Positions 1-6,004 of a stretch of DNA of 34,650 nt are shown here, piece by piece. Source of the stretch: Oscillospiraceae bacterium (lineage in GTDB: Bacteria > Bacillota > Clostridia > UMGS1840 > HGM11507); the NCBI GenBank assembly GCA_015068665.1, contig SVKB01000023.1, forward strand, positions 1 to 34,650, in the 5' to 3' direction. Made by a program: the position numbers and the translations under genes. Numbering within the stretch: the first letter of the stretch is position 1; every line of letters starts with the position of its first letter. Under the pieces are notes generated by a model that was not told the DNA's origin, did not search any database, and saw nothing but the letters and a program-made list of their open reading frames with translations.

Positions 1-95
1 TTTCAAGGCGGAAGGTTTTGATAATACGAGGTATATCGAAACCGACAACGAAGAAAAAGCCTATTTTTAAGGGTTTGAGGCGAGTTCGGATAGCT
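1..95. repeat. Dispersed hairpin repeat, copy 1
   Basis: The window opens inside a copy of a repeat that is also seen near 583-665 and 5548-5610. All three share the block TTTCAAGGCGGAAG, then a variable hairpin, then GACAAC and a GAAAAA tract. In this copy the hairpin arms are GGTTTTGATA and TATCGAAACC. The 5' side of the element lies outside the window. No coding potential is seen in it. Confidence 0.7.
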
Positions 96-120
96 CTCCG
101 ACGGCTATCAATCTGATAAC

Positions 121-280
121 ATGAATTAATTTTTAAAAAATCATGAATTATTGACTTATGTCAACATTAAGGATAGGACGGATATGCCATTCGGCATCCG
201 ACCTTTTCTCGTTGCCGTAAGGCAACATATCGAGCAATTTTAATTGCATATCGAGTTTTGCTTTTTAAAAACATATCGAA
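121..280. repeat. Palindrome array A
   Basis: This is a chain of short palindromes joined by constant words. Reading the plus strand: ATGAATT, an AT-rich palindrome, ATGAATT, ATTGACTTATGTCAA, a linker with ATGCCATTCGGCAT, TTGCCGTAAGGCAA, CATATCGAG, CAATTTTAATTG, CATATCGAG, TTTTGCTTTTTAAAAA, CATATCGAA. It ends 7 bp from the stop codon of the interrupted gene at 288-794. Arrays B, C and D share its words and some of its palindromes. Confidence 0.75.
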
Positions 281-415
281 AAAACATTTAAAAATCATGC
301 CTTCCGTTTGTGCTGATGTTATACTTTTCAAGGATACAGGTAATTTCCTCAACAGCCTCAAAATCGGATAGACTTTCATTGCCGATAACTTCTTTAATTT
401 CGGACAGGATTTTTA

Positions 416-689
416 AGCAGTTGCGTTAGTATCCGAACCCGTTTTGGGTGCGTGTTTTTACGCCACTGCATCGTTAAAATACTCGCAAATGCGTCAGCAT
501 TAGCTGTGTTTTTGCCTCGCATTGACGCAAAAAAACTGCACCGAAAATTCATAGAACCTAAAACAAGATAAAATTGTCGCTTTTTCAAGGCGGAAGGTCG
601 AAGTAATACCGGCGTATTTTGAGACCGACAACAAAGAAAAACGGCTATTTTACTTGGTTTAGGCTGGTTCGGATACTAACGCAACTGCT
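416..689. mobile_element. MITE, 274 bp, IS630/mariner-like (TA duplication)
   Basis: Perfect 24-bp terminal inverted repeats lie at 416-439 (beginning AGCAGTTGCGTTAGTATC) and 666-689. Both ends are flanked by TA (414-415 and 690-691), the target duplication typical of the IS630/Tc1-mariner superfamily. There is no transposase gene inside, so the element is non-autonomous. The right half contains copy 2 of the dispersed hairpin repeat. Precise removal restores the reading frame of the host gene, which shows both borders independently of the repeats. Confidence 0.85.
583..665. repeat. Dispersed hairpin repeat, copy 2 (inside the MITE)
   Basis: It shares TTTCAAGGCGGAAG and the GACAAC and GAAAAA blocks with the copies at 1 and 5548. 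The variable hairpin here is GGTCGAAGTA against TATTTTGAGACC, which differs from the other copies but still pairs apart from a two-base bulge. TTGTCG just upstream (574-579) can also pair with the conserved CGACAA, enclosing the hairpin. Confidence 0.65.
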
Positions 690-814
690 TATGGCAAGAG
701 TATCCGCAATTTCGGTGGGATTAACCAGTTCTTCTATATTAGTATTAATTAAGTCGGCTATGTAGCTTTTTAAAAGCTCAGATTTAATGTTCATAATATC
801 CTCCGTTTAAATCA

Positions 815-870
815 TTTTATGGTACCGTTTGATACTATTGTCATAATATCATGATACCATATGGTAACAT
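815..870. promoter_or_regulatory. Divergent operator region between split gene and XRE regulator
   Basis: The intergenic DNA contains a perfect 12-bp palindrome TACCATATGGTA at 855-866, extended as an imperfect GATACC/GGTAAC pair. A second, related site ATGGTACC followed by GATAC lies at 819-835. Paired GGTA/TACC half sites between divergent genes are what an XRE repressor usually binds. That the product of the 892 gene binds here is inference. Confidence 0.5.
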
Positions 871-891
871 TAAAAACAAGAGGTGTTTTTA

Positions 892-1104
892 ATGTATTTT
901 AAAAGATTGTATGATTTAAGAATTGATAATGATTTAACTCAACAGCAGGTTGCCGATTATTTAATGTGTAACAGACAGGTATATGCAAGATACGAAAAAG
1001 GATTACGGGAGATACCCGTTTCTATGATTATCAAGCTTGCAGATTTATATAATACCTCTCTTGATTACATTACAGGAAGAACGGACAACAAGGCGCGGAT
1101 ATAG
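892..1104 (+). CDS. XRE-family helix-turn-helix regulator
   Basis: This 70-residue protein consists of a single Cro/C1-type HTH fold. The recognition region reads LTQQQVADYLMCNRQVYARYEKG, followed by the usual capping helices (IIKLADLYNTSLDYITGR). It binds DNA in the cytoplasm as a dimer. I chose the ATG at 892 over the GTG at 883 because AAGAGG lies about 8 bp upstream of the ATG, while the GTG overlaps that site. It is divergent from the interrupted gene and probably controls both. No sensor or peptidase domain is present. It is followed by an intrinsic terminator. Confidence 0.88.
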   Translation: MYFKRLYDLRIDNDLTQQQVADYLMCNRQVYARYEKGLREIPVSMIIKLADLYNTSLDYITGRTDNKARI

Positions 1105-1112
1105 TAAATAGC

Positions 1113-1151
1113 ACGAGATATAAAAAAGGTAATTTTTATATCTCGTTTTTT
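1113..1151 (+). terminator. Intrinsic terminator after XRE regulator
   Basis: A perfect 14-bp stem has arms at 1113-1126 (ACGAGATATAAAAA) and 1133-1146. It closes a short loop and is followed by a T tract. It starts 8 bp after the stop codon of the XRE gene. Confidence 0.85.
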
Positions 1152-1163
1152 ATACAGCACAAT

Positions 1164-1208
1164 TAAAAAATGCGCAGCCGAAGCTACGCACGAAAAATGC
1201 ACAACTCC
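1164..1208. repeat. 45-bp direct repeat, left copy
   Basis: The stretch from TAAAAAATGCGCAGCC to GCACAACTCC is identical over 45 bp to 3786-3830, in the same orientation. It contains the hairpin TGCGCAGC/GCTACGCA with loop CGAA. Weaker similarity continues on its right side (CTGCGACA at 1213-1220). The two copies bracket the XRE, abiEi and abiEii genes. Confidence 0.85.
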
Positions 1209-1259
1209 GATTGCTGCGACACAACTTTGACAAACCATAACGAATAAAGGAGGAGTTTT

Positions 1260-1472
1260 ATGACACTTGCAGACAGACTGAATAAAATCATTGATGAACA
1301 GGGACTTACAAAAAGAGCGTTTGCAAAAACCTTGGGTGTCAGCGAAAACTACATCTATCAGCTCACAGGAAGCCAAGAAAAGCTGACCACTATATCCGAA
1401 ACTCTTGCAAAGCTAATTGCTCTAGAATATGGATATGATAAGGACTGGATTATATACGGCGATAAAAGCTAA
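1260..1472 (+). CDS. XRE-like helix-turn-helix protein
   Basis: This is a 70-residue protein with an HTH of the XRE type (LTKRAFAKTLGVSENYIYQLTGSQ), then a C-terminal segment with the pattern ISETLAKLIALEYGYDKDWIIYGD. That segment resembles the tail of phage-type Cro/C1 regulators which ends in a WI.YG motif. The site AAAGGAGG precedes the ATG by 6 bp. It lies 230 bp before the abiEi gene, ends in its own terminator, and sits inside the 45-bp direct repeats with the AbiE pair. It may regulate the cassette, but AbiEi has a promoter of its own. Confidence 0.85.
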   Translation: MTLADRLNKIIDEQGLTKRAFAKTLGVSENYIYQLTGSQEKLTTISETLAKLIALEYGYDKDWIIYGDKS

Positions 1473-1485
1473 AATATATGATGAA

Positions 1486-1525
1486 AGCCTCCGAGGATTT
1501 CTCCCCGGAGGCTCGTTTTGTTTTT
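1486..1525 (+). terminator. Intrinsic terminator after second XRE gene
   Basis: The arms AGCCTCCG (1486-1493) and CGGAGGCT (1506-1513) form a GC-rich stem followed by CGTTTTGTTTTT. It separates the XRE gene from the AbiE transcript. Confidence 0.88.
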
Positions 1526-1641
1526 ATAGATTATTTATTCGCTTCAATAAATCTGTGAAGGATTGCTGCTATTGCGTACTCGGAAATAGCAACCGCATAT
1601 TTATAGGAAAGGATGATTTTTATCGGTATTTTAAACGCATC

Positions 1642-1691
1642 TTGACAATTTCGATTTCATATGATATAATTGTTTCACCGATTTGGTGAAA
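1642..1691 (+). promoter_or_regulatory. abiE promoter with inverted-repeat operator
   Basis: A consensus sigma-70 promoter is present: TTGACA at 1642-1647, a 17-bp spacer, and TATAAT at 1665-1670. Immediately downstream, at the expected start point, is the inverted repeat TTTCACC (1673-1679) and GGTGAAA (1685-1691). AbiEi antitoxins are known to repress their own operon by binding inverted repeats at the promoter. The position fits that role, but binding is inferred. Confidence 0.75.
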
Positions 1692-1703
1692 GGCGGTTTT
1701 TTG

Positions 1704-2771
1704 ATGAAACTAAACTATTCAGAGAATCAATATGAGCAATTAGCAAAAGAACAGCTATGCCGGACATTTAATAATATTCCGTTTGTATCCGATGTGGAAA
1801 TAATCACTATTACAGAACGAGACTGTGGCTTTGATTTTTATGCACTCGTTCATTATTCGGATACCAATGAAGTGGAAAAACTCTATGTAAATGTAAAATC
1901 CAACGGTGAAAAACGTTTTGTAAATTCATTTATGCAAATGGCTTCAATGTTTAATGATGATGCCTGTTATGTTTTTATGGCACCGTATATATCTGAAATA
2001 TCGGCAGACAGCTTAATCAAAAATCACTTTAGTTTTATGGATCTATCCGGAAATTGCTATATTCTCTCTAAACGTATAATCCTTCACTATCAAGGAAAAG
2101 AGAATAAATTCATAGTAAAAAGAGAAAAGAAACAATATTTTTCAAAGTCCTCTACCGCTGCCTCTGCTATTATGCGTACTCTGTTAGATAAGCCATATGC
2201 TTGCTGGGGTGTCAAACTTCTGTCTGAAATAACCGGCAAAGCAATAGGTACTGTTTCCAATGTAAAAAGCTTTTTGAAGGATCGTGACTGGATTGAAGAA
2301 TATCAACACGGATTTGAATTAAAGAATATAAAAGAGCTTTTGTATACTTGGGCAAAAGACTATCACCAAAAGGATTCTCTGACTTTTGAATACTATTCAC
2401 TGGATTCCATTGCGGAGCTCGAAAGGCGTATATCCGAATGGAGCAAAACACACGATAACAGTGCATTGCTTGGTGGATTCTCAGCTGCTGCAAGATATGC
2501 TCCCACTGTTCGTTATAAAAAAGTTGATGTTTATGTAGAGCAACAAGCTTACAGTGAATTTATAAAGGATTTGGAGTTGAAGCAGGTAGAATCAGGCGGG
2601 AATATTGTAATTACCATTCCACATGATGAAACGCCTTGTATGTTTTTCCGAGAAGTTAACGGTGACTATATTACATCTCCGGTACAAACAGTGATTGATT
2701 TATTGGGAAATGCAGGTCGAGGAGAAGAAGCTGCCGATGCTGTTATTTTGAAGGAGTTTGAACAAAAATGA
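1704..2771 (+). CDS. abiEi: AbiEi-family antitoxin, type IV toxin-antitoxin system
   Basis: The protein has 355 residues and acts as antitoxin and transcriptional repressor of the AbiE abortive-infection pair. The N-terminal ~140 residues form a domain with a FDFYALVHY...KLYVNVKSNGEK pattern. A winged HTH follows at about 150-200 (WGVKLLSEITGKAIGTVSNV). The C-terminal part (about 250-345) contains LLGGFSAAARYAP and PVQTVIDLL, typical of the AbiEi C-terminal domain. Start: the ATG at 1704 has AAAGGCGG 7 bp upstream; an in-frame GTG at 1683 lies in the operator and is unlikely. The stop overlaps the start of abiEii by 4 bp (ATGA), so the two are translationally coupled. The family assignment comes from gene order, motifs and length. 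It is longer than the classical streptococcal AbiEi. Confidence 0.85.
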   Translation: MKLNYSENQYEQLAKEQLCRTFNNIPFVSDVEIITITERDCGFDFYALVHYSDTNEVEKLYVNVKSNGEKRFVNSFMQMASMFNDDACYVFMAPYISEISADSLIKNHFSFMDLSGNCYILSKRIILHYQGKENKFIVKREKKQYFSKSSTAASAIMRTLLDKPYACWGVKLLSEITGKAIGTVSNVKSFLKDRDWIEEYQHGFELKNIKELLYTWAKDYHQKDSLTFEYYSLDSIAELERRISEWSKTHDNSALLGGFSAAARYAPTVRYKKVDVYVEQQAYSEFIKDLELKQVESGGNIVITIPHDETPCMFFREVNGDYITSPVQTVIDLLGNAGRGEEAADAVILKEFEQK

Positions 2772-3601
2772 TAAAGGATACTGATTTAAGAAGTTCTACC
2801 GACTATTCCAAAGGTATGGTAGATGCGGCATATAGTGTACTTGGCGAAATAGTAAATCTTCTTGAACATTTTGCCGACGATATAAGAATTGTCGGAGGCT
2901 GGGTTCCGTCATTGTTATTTCCCGACAATGATCATATTGGTTCTATTGATGTAGATGTGCTTTTCAATCAAATTGATATAGGAAAAGCCGAAAGCTATGA
3001 AAATATCAAAAGAACACTCACAAGAAATGGGTATAGAAGACATCCCAAAAAGTATTTTACTTTTGTAAAAACAGTAACTATAAATAATATTTCGTACGAT
3101 GTAGATGTTGATTTGCTTTCCGGAAAATATGGCGGTGATGGTGGAGCAGTAAGTAAGCATATAGACGGAATAAAGGCTTTGCCAGCTACGGGAGGCAATT
3201 TTGCCTTTGAGTTCCCGCCTAAAGAGGTTAAAATTGATTACACTCGTCCGGATGGTGCGCTTGATAGCAGTCACGTGAGAGTAATATCAATTATTCCCTA
3301 CATAGTGATGAAAACAGCGGCTCTCGGAAGAGGTAAGCCCAAGGATGCATATGACATTTATTACTGCATCAATCACTATGAGGGTGGAATTAAGATGCTT
3401 TTGAACGAAATGCTTCCGTACAAGGATAAGGGACTTATAAAATCCACCTGTGAAAAGCTCTCGGAAAAATTCGCTTCTCCTAATCATTCCGGACCTGTTG
3501 ACATCGTGAATTTTATGAATATCGTGGATGATGAAGAATCGGAGCAAATAAAGCAGGATGCATATCAGAAGATAAAATTTCTTGTGGATGGGTTACGCTA
3601 A
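2768..3601 (+). CDS. abiEii: AbiEii-family nucleotidyltransferase toxin
   Basis: This 277-residue protein is the toxin partner of AbiEi. The nucleotidyltransferase signature is visible: GGW at 43-45, then SIDVDV at 59-64, with Asp61 and Asp63 as predicted metal ligands. A third acidic patch (YDVDVDLL) follows, and the C-terminal family motif appears as MKTAALGRGKPKDAYDIYY. Members of this family transfer nucleotides to RNA targets such as tRNA and arrest growth on phage infection. The start is fixed by the 4-bp overlap with abiEi. All key residues are intact, so the toxin should be active. No terminator with a T tract follows directly. Confidence 0.87.
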   Translation: MIKDTDLRSSTDYSKGMVDAAYSVLGEIVNLLEHFADDIRIVGGWVPSLLFPDNDHIGSIDVDVLFNQIDIGKAESYENIKRTLTRNGYRRHPKKYFTFVKTVTINNISYDVDVDLLSGKYGGDGGAVSKHIDGIKALPATGGNFAFEFPPKEVKIDYTRPDGALDSSHVRVISIIPYIVMKTAALGRGKPKDAYDIYYCINHYEGGIKMLLNEMLPYKDKGLIKSTCEKLSEKFASPNHSGPVDIVNFMNIVDDEESEQIKQDAYQKIKFLVDGLR

Positions 3602-3785
3602 AAGGAAAATCGACAGTTCGATAATATGTGTGGTAAAGTTTTATTACATCTTTCTGGCTATATATTTCGTATTACAGCAATTTTGCTATAAATGGAATTG
3701 TCAATAAATGTATAGTCGAACATCACGCGAAATTTTTGATACCGAGTTTATGCTACCTGTTTTAATTGTTGTTTCCTCCTAAAAA
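3602..3785. other. Intergenic DNA with a decayed minus-strand gene start
   Basis: On the minus strand a textbook AGGAGG (near 3775-3780) is followed, where a start codon belongs, by ATT rather than ATG. A short frame reading IKTGSINSVSKISRDVRLYIY then stops. It looks like the beginning of a gene that lost its start and body. No other coding potential is seen here. Confidence 0.35.
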
Positions 3786-3830
3786 TAAAAAATGCGCAGC
3801 CGAAGCTACGCACGAAAAATGCACAACTCC
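3786..3830. repeat. 45-bp direct repeat, right copy
   Basis: Identical over 45 bp to 1164-1208 and in the same orientation. It is followed on the right by the nested inverted repeat at 3837-3945, which the left copy lacks apart from its first few bases. Confidence 0.85.
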
Positions 3831-3836
3831 ACTTAC

Positions 3837-3945
3837 TGCGACATAAGCTTTCGACCAATTATAAGGATGCGAAAATAGAGCATGCATTTTTACCAAAAGA
3901 TAAAAATACACCCTTTATAATTGGCTATTATTAACTTATGTCGCA
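3837..3945. repeat. Nested inverted repeat, 109 bp
   Basis: The outer arms TGCGACATAAG (3837-3847) and CTTATGTCGCA (3935-3945) are perfect. Inner arms CCAATTATAAGG (3855-3866) and CCTTTATAATTGG (3912-3924) pair with one bulged base. It resembles a very small MITE or the 3' structure of an element that begins with the 45-bp repeat. There is no coding potential. Confidence 0.65.
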
Positions 3946-4080
3946 AATATAGTATAGCACTAAACATAAAAAAATGCAAGAAAAACTATTACAGCCTATG
4001 CAAAGAAATTCAATTATTAATTATTCATTAGCCGTGCGACTTCATCATTCATTATTCATTAAAAAATCCTGTCAAGTTTT

Positions 4081-4299
4081 AATGAAATACCTCGCTTTGC
4101 TCGATGTGAAATAATTTCTTACAAAAATTGTGAAATTTGATGCTAAAGCATCAAGTGAAATAAAATAAATCATTATATCACACGCCGTCAGGCGTATTTC
4201 ACATTGCGAAGCAATATTTCATAGCAAAGCTATTTCACAAATCCGAAGGATTTATTTCATTGAAAAACGATACAGTAAAAACTGTATCGTTTTTCTGGC
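4081..4299. repeat. Palindrome array E (ATTTCA family)
   Basis: The left half uses the word TGAAATA or GTGAAAT and the right half its complement ATTTCAC or ATTTCAT, so the array is symmetric as a whole. Palindromes between the words include TGATGCTAAAGCATCA, ACGCCGTCAGGCGT, ATTGCGAAGCAAT, AGCAAAGCT and AAATCCGAAGGATTT. The last unit is a terminator-like hairpin (arms 4263-4275 and 4282-4294) running into TTTTTCTGGC. It lies 62 bp from the stop of the lipoprotein gene at 4362; a GGGTGC/GCACCC hairpin (4334-4349) lies between. Confidence 0.75.
4263..4294. terminator. Bidirectional terminator closing array E
   Basis: Arms AAAAACGATACAG and CTGTATCGTTTTT are fully complementary, with A and T tracts at the two outer ends, so the hairpin can terminate transcription in either direction. 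It would serve the minus-strand lipoprotein gene upstream. Confidence 0.65.
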
Positions 4300-4361
4300 A
4301 AATAACTGCAATTTTGATAAAAACTTCATATAGGGTGCTTTTGCACCCCCTTGTTTAGCAC

Positions 4362-5060
4362 TTATTTTTGTTCGAGTATGCGGCACTCAACATAAAGATG
4401 TTTATAGTATTCACACTGAGAAGCATCAATTCGTCCACTTACTTTTACAAGGTCACCTTTCTCTACACTTTCATCAATATCGCTACCCCAAGTGCGGTCA
4501 CCAATTCTAACAATCAATCCCGGAGCACCTTCGCTTGAGCCATCACCACCTGCCACATCAATTATGTGGCTTGTGTCACCCATATAAGTTATGTGGTCAT
4601 AAACATAGGCATCGAACTCGACATATCTGCCGTCATACTTATTGGCAAATGTCATATAATCAATATCCGTAGAATATAATGCTGTCTTTAAATCAGGACA
4701 GTTGTCAATTGTCAGCAAAGGAATTTCGTTGTAATAAATACTGATTTCAGCATCAGGCTTATACTCTTCACCGGCTTCCCACGGGTCTGTGCTGAACATC
4801 CCTGTTTGAATGTACATCTCTCTGATATTGATTTCGTAATTATCATCATCAGGTTCGCACGGCACACTTCTTATGTTTGTAAATCCTAATTCTTTTAAAT
4901 GCCCGGTCAAACTTTCAATTGTCCATTCAGAACCGATATAGTATTCTGTGCTGTTGGGCATTTTGATTTTGCCGTTGCTTGAACTATCACTCACAGAATC
5001 ACAAGCCGTTAAACCGAAAACAAAGATTATAATCGAAAGAAATAAAGCAATTTTTCTCAT
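4362..5060 (-). CDS. Lipoprotein with C-terminal OB-fold-like domain
   Basis: The protein has 232 residues. The signal peptide ends in the lipobox LTAC, with Cys20 as the lipidated residue, so it is anchored on the outer face of the membrane. A low-complexity SDSSSNG linker follows. Residues ~40-75 (YIGSEWTIESLTGHLKELGFTNI) look like a PASTA or YG-type extracellular repeat. The C-terminal half (FANKYDGRYVEFDAYVYDH ... VEKGDLVKVSGRIDA) has the pattern of tRNA_anti-like/DUF4839 OB folds seen in other clostridial lipoproteins. The function is unknown. It is monocistronic, with its own promoter at 5095-5123 and array E downstream. The family assignment is tentative. Confidence 0.8.
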   Translation of the reverse strand: MRKIALFLSIIIFVFGLTACDSVSDSSSNGKIKMPNSTEYYIGSEWTIESLTGHLKELGFTNIRSVPCEPDDDNYEINIREMYIQTGMFSTDPWEAGEEYKPDAEISIYYNEIPLLTIDNCPDLKTALYSTDIDYMTFANKYDGRYVEFDAYVYDHITYMGDTSHIIDVAGGDGSSEGAPGLIVRIGDRTWGSDIDESVEKGDLVKVSGRIDASQCEYYKHLYVECRILEQK

Positions 5061-5094
5061 AAAGCATACACCTCATTTAATATTATAAATATGT

Positions 5095-5123
5095 ATATTA
5101 TCACAAAACTCACGAAAAGTCAA
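5095..5123 (-). promoter_or_regulatory. Promoter of the lipoprotein gene
   Basis: On the minus strand, TTGACT (5118-5123), a 17-bp spacer and TAATAT (5095-5100) lie 35-63 bp before the start codon of the lipoprotein gene, in good agreement with the sigma-70 consensus. Confidence 0.55.
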
Positions 5124-5270
5124 TATTTTATGTAAAAAAGCAAAGTTTTATACCCAAAAGATGAAACACGAAAAAGTCGTTAACCATATTTGTAAGGAAT
5201 TTAATAAGGGTATGAACCTTATTTGAAAGGGGGTGTATTTTTCCTCAACTCAAACGAGGAAATAACGAAA

Positions 5271-5302
5271 AAGCCGCCATCGGAAAACCTCCGTGGCGGC
5301 TA
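5271..5302. terminator. GC-rich terminator-like hairpin
   Basis: AGCCGCCA and TGGCGGCT pair, with an inner CGGA/CCG extension. A tracts lie to the left and AT-rich DNA to the right, so on the minus strand it would be followed by TTTTTCG. No gene ends next to it on that strand except the tRNA-like fragment at 5384-5403. Confidence 0.5.
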
Positions 5303-5344
5303 TATTTATATAAGAAAAGACTGAAAACCCTTGTAAATAGGCAA

Positions 5345-5381
5345 AATAACCTTAACTCTTTTTATCAAAGTTAAGGTTATT
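5345..5381 (-). terminator. Terminator behind the partial tRNA-Ser 3' end
   Basis: The arms AATAACCTTAAC (5345-5356) and GTTAAGGTTATT (5370-5381) form a perfect 12-bp stem. On the minus strand it lies 2 bp downstream of the truncated tRNA-Ser 3' sequence at 5384-5403, the usual place for a tRNA terminator. Confidence 0.65.
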
Positions 5382-5383
5382 TT

Positions 5384-5403
5384 ATGGCGGAGAGAGAGGG
5401 ATT
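5384..5403 (-). repeat. Duplicated 3' end of tRNA-Ser, possible attachment-site remnant
   Basis: Twenty bases, beginning TGGCGGAGAGAGAGG on the plus strand, are identical and in the same orientation to the 3' end of the intact tRNA-Ser at 6005-6024, including the CCA. Homology stops abruptly inside the T arm. Tyrosine integrases leave this arrangement when an element inserts into a tRNA 3' end. No integrase gene lies between the copies. Confidence 0.6.
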
Positions 5404-5547
5404 CCGCTCCGCGCCCCCGTTCGTAACATCAATTCAAACTACGCGCCCTAAAGGTCGCTTGTTTTCATTGTGTTACAGCACAATCCCAGGTGTATCAATG
5501 GTTATCCGAGCATAGCTTTTATTTATCAAGTCTTTAAAAATGTGATT
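5404..5547. other. Intergenic DNA without recognisable features
   Basis: I see no open frame with a ribosome binding site, no tRNA and no clear hairpin between the tRNA 3' fragment and the third copy of the hairpin repeat. Confidence 0.5.
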
Positions 5548-5610
5548 TTTCAAGGCGGAAGCTTTCGATAATACAAGGTATATCGGAAGCGACAACGAGG
5601 AAAAAGCCTT
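5548..5610. repeat. Dispersed hairpin repeat, copy 3
   Basis: It carries the shared TTTCAAGGCGGAAG and the GACAAC/GAAAAAGCC blocks. The variable hairpin is GCTTTCGATA against TATCGGAAGC. Compared with copy 1 the second base pair of the stem changes from G-C to C-G on both arms, a compensating change. Confidence 0.7.
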
Positions 5611-5693
5611 TTTTTAAGACTTGAAGCATGATAGGATGACTATTGATATGCCTTACTCCCTGTTTCGTCCACTGGACGCGGTCGCGTTCGGTT

Positions 5694-5730
5694 CCCTCGT
5701 TCCGAGGGTTCGAATCCTATTTCGGAGCAA
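5694..5730 (+). other. tRNA T-arm-like fragment (possible tRNA relic)
   Basis: Nineteen bases, GTTCCGAGGGTTCGAATCC at 5699-5717, are identical to the T arm of the tRNA-Ser at 6005-6095 but lie on the opposite strand. They are followed by an acceptor-like TTCGGAGCA and, 1-2 bp later, by a terminator. Upstream I cannot find a matching 5' acceptor, D arm or anticodon arm, so it is a relic or recombination scar rather than a working tRNA gene. Confidence 0.4.
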
Positions 5731-5731
5731 T

Positions 5732-5761
5732 AAAAAAAGAACACCATAGTGTTCTTTTTTT
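5732..5761. terminator. Terminator after the tRNA-like fragment
   Basis: The stem pairs AAAAAAAGAACAC with GTGTTCTTTTTTT around a four-base loop (CATA), and the structure could work in both directions. Confidence 0.75.
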
Positions 5762-5800
5762 ATTGGCTTTCACGTACATAATAGATGCAGATTAGTTTTT

Positions 5801-6004
5801 AATGAAATATCAACTTCATTGATATGAAATAATCCTGACGGATTATGAAATATTTTTCTTTTTGGAAAAATGTGAAATAAAATTTGCCTTTTCATATTGC
5901 GTAGCAATATTTCATACGCGAAGTGTATTTCATAGCGAAGCTATTTCACTTGCCAAAGGCAAATTTCATTGAAAAAGCGACTTGTCGAAACAAGTCGCTT
6001 TTTC
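5801..6004. repeat. Palindrome array F (ATTTCA family)
   Basis: Built like array E: the words TGAAATA/ATGAAAT on the left become ATTTCAT/ATTTCAC on the right. Palindromes include ATCCTGACGGAT, ATTGCGTAGCAAT, ACGCGAAGTGT, AGCGAAGCT and TTGCCAAAGGCAA. Both E and F begin with GTTTTAATGAAATA or a close match and end with ATTTCATTG plus a terminator hairpin. F abuts the 3' end of tRNA-Ser. Confidence 0.75.
5971..6003. terminator. Terminator of tRNA-Ser, last unit of array F
   Basis: The stem pairs AAAAAGCGACTTGT with ACAAGTCGCTTTTT around a short loop. On the minus strand it begins one base after the tRNA CCA end. It is at once the final module of array F and the terminator of the tRNA transcript. 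Confidence 0.75.

Larger units (their letters stand above)
288..794 (-). pseudogene. Small gene of unknown function split by a MITE
   Basis: An ATG at 794 follows the strong site GGAGG and opens a frame of 49 codons that runs into the MITE at 416-689 and stops at 645. If the element and one of the two flanking TA dinucleotides (414-415 or 690-691) are removed, the frame continues without a stop to a TAA at 288-290. This gives a helical, acidic product of 76 residues. It begins MNIKSELLKSYIADLI, reads DTLAIKILSEIKEVIG across the junction and ends NGRHDF. I do not recognise the family. It is divergent from the XRE gene at 892 and shares a palindromic intergenic region with it, so the two were probably co-regulated. 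In its present state only a 49-residue chimeric product could be made. Confidence 0.8.

Noticed and set aside
394-588. 64-residue protein on the minus strand
   Set aside because: It lies within the MITE at 416-689 and extends across its border; it has no ribosome site and reads the inverted repeat.
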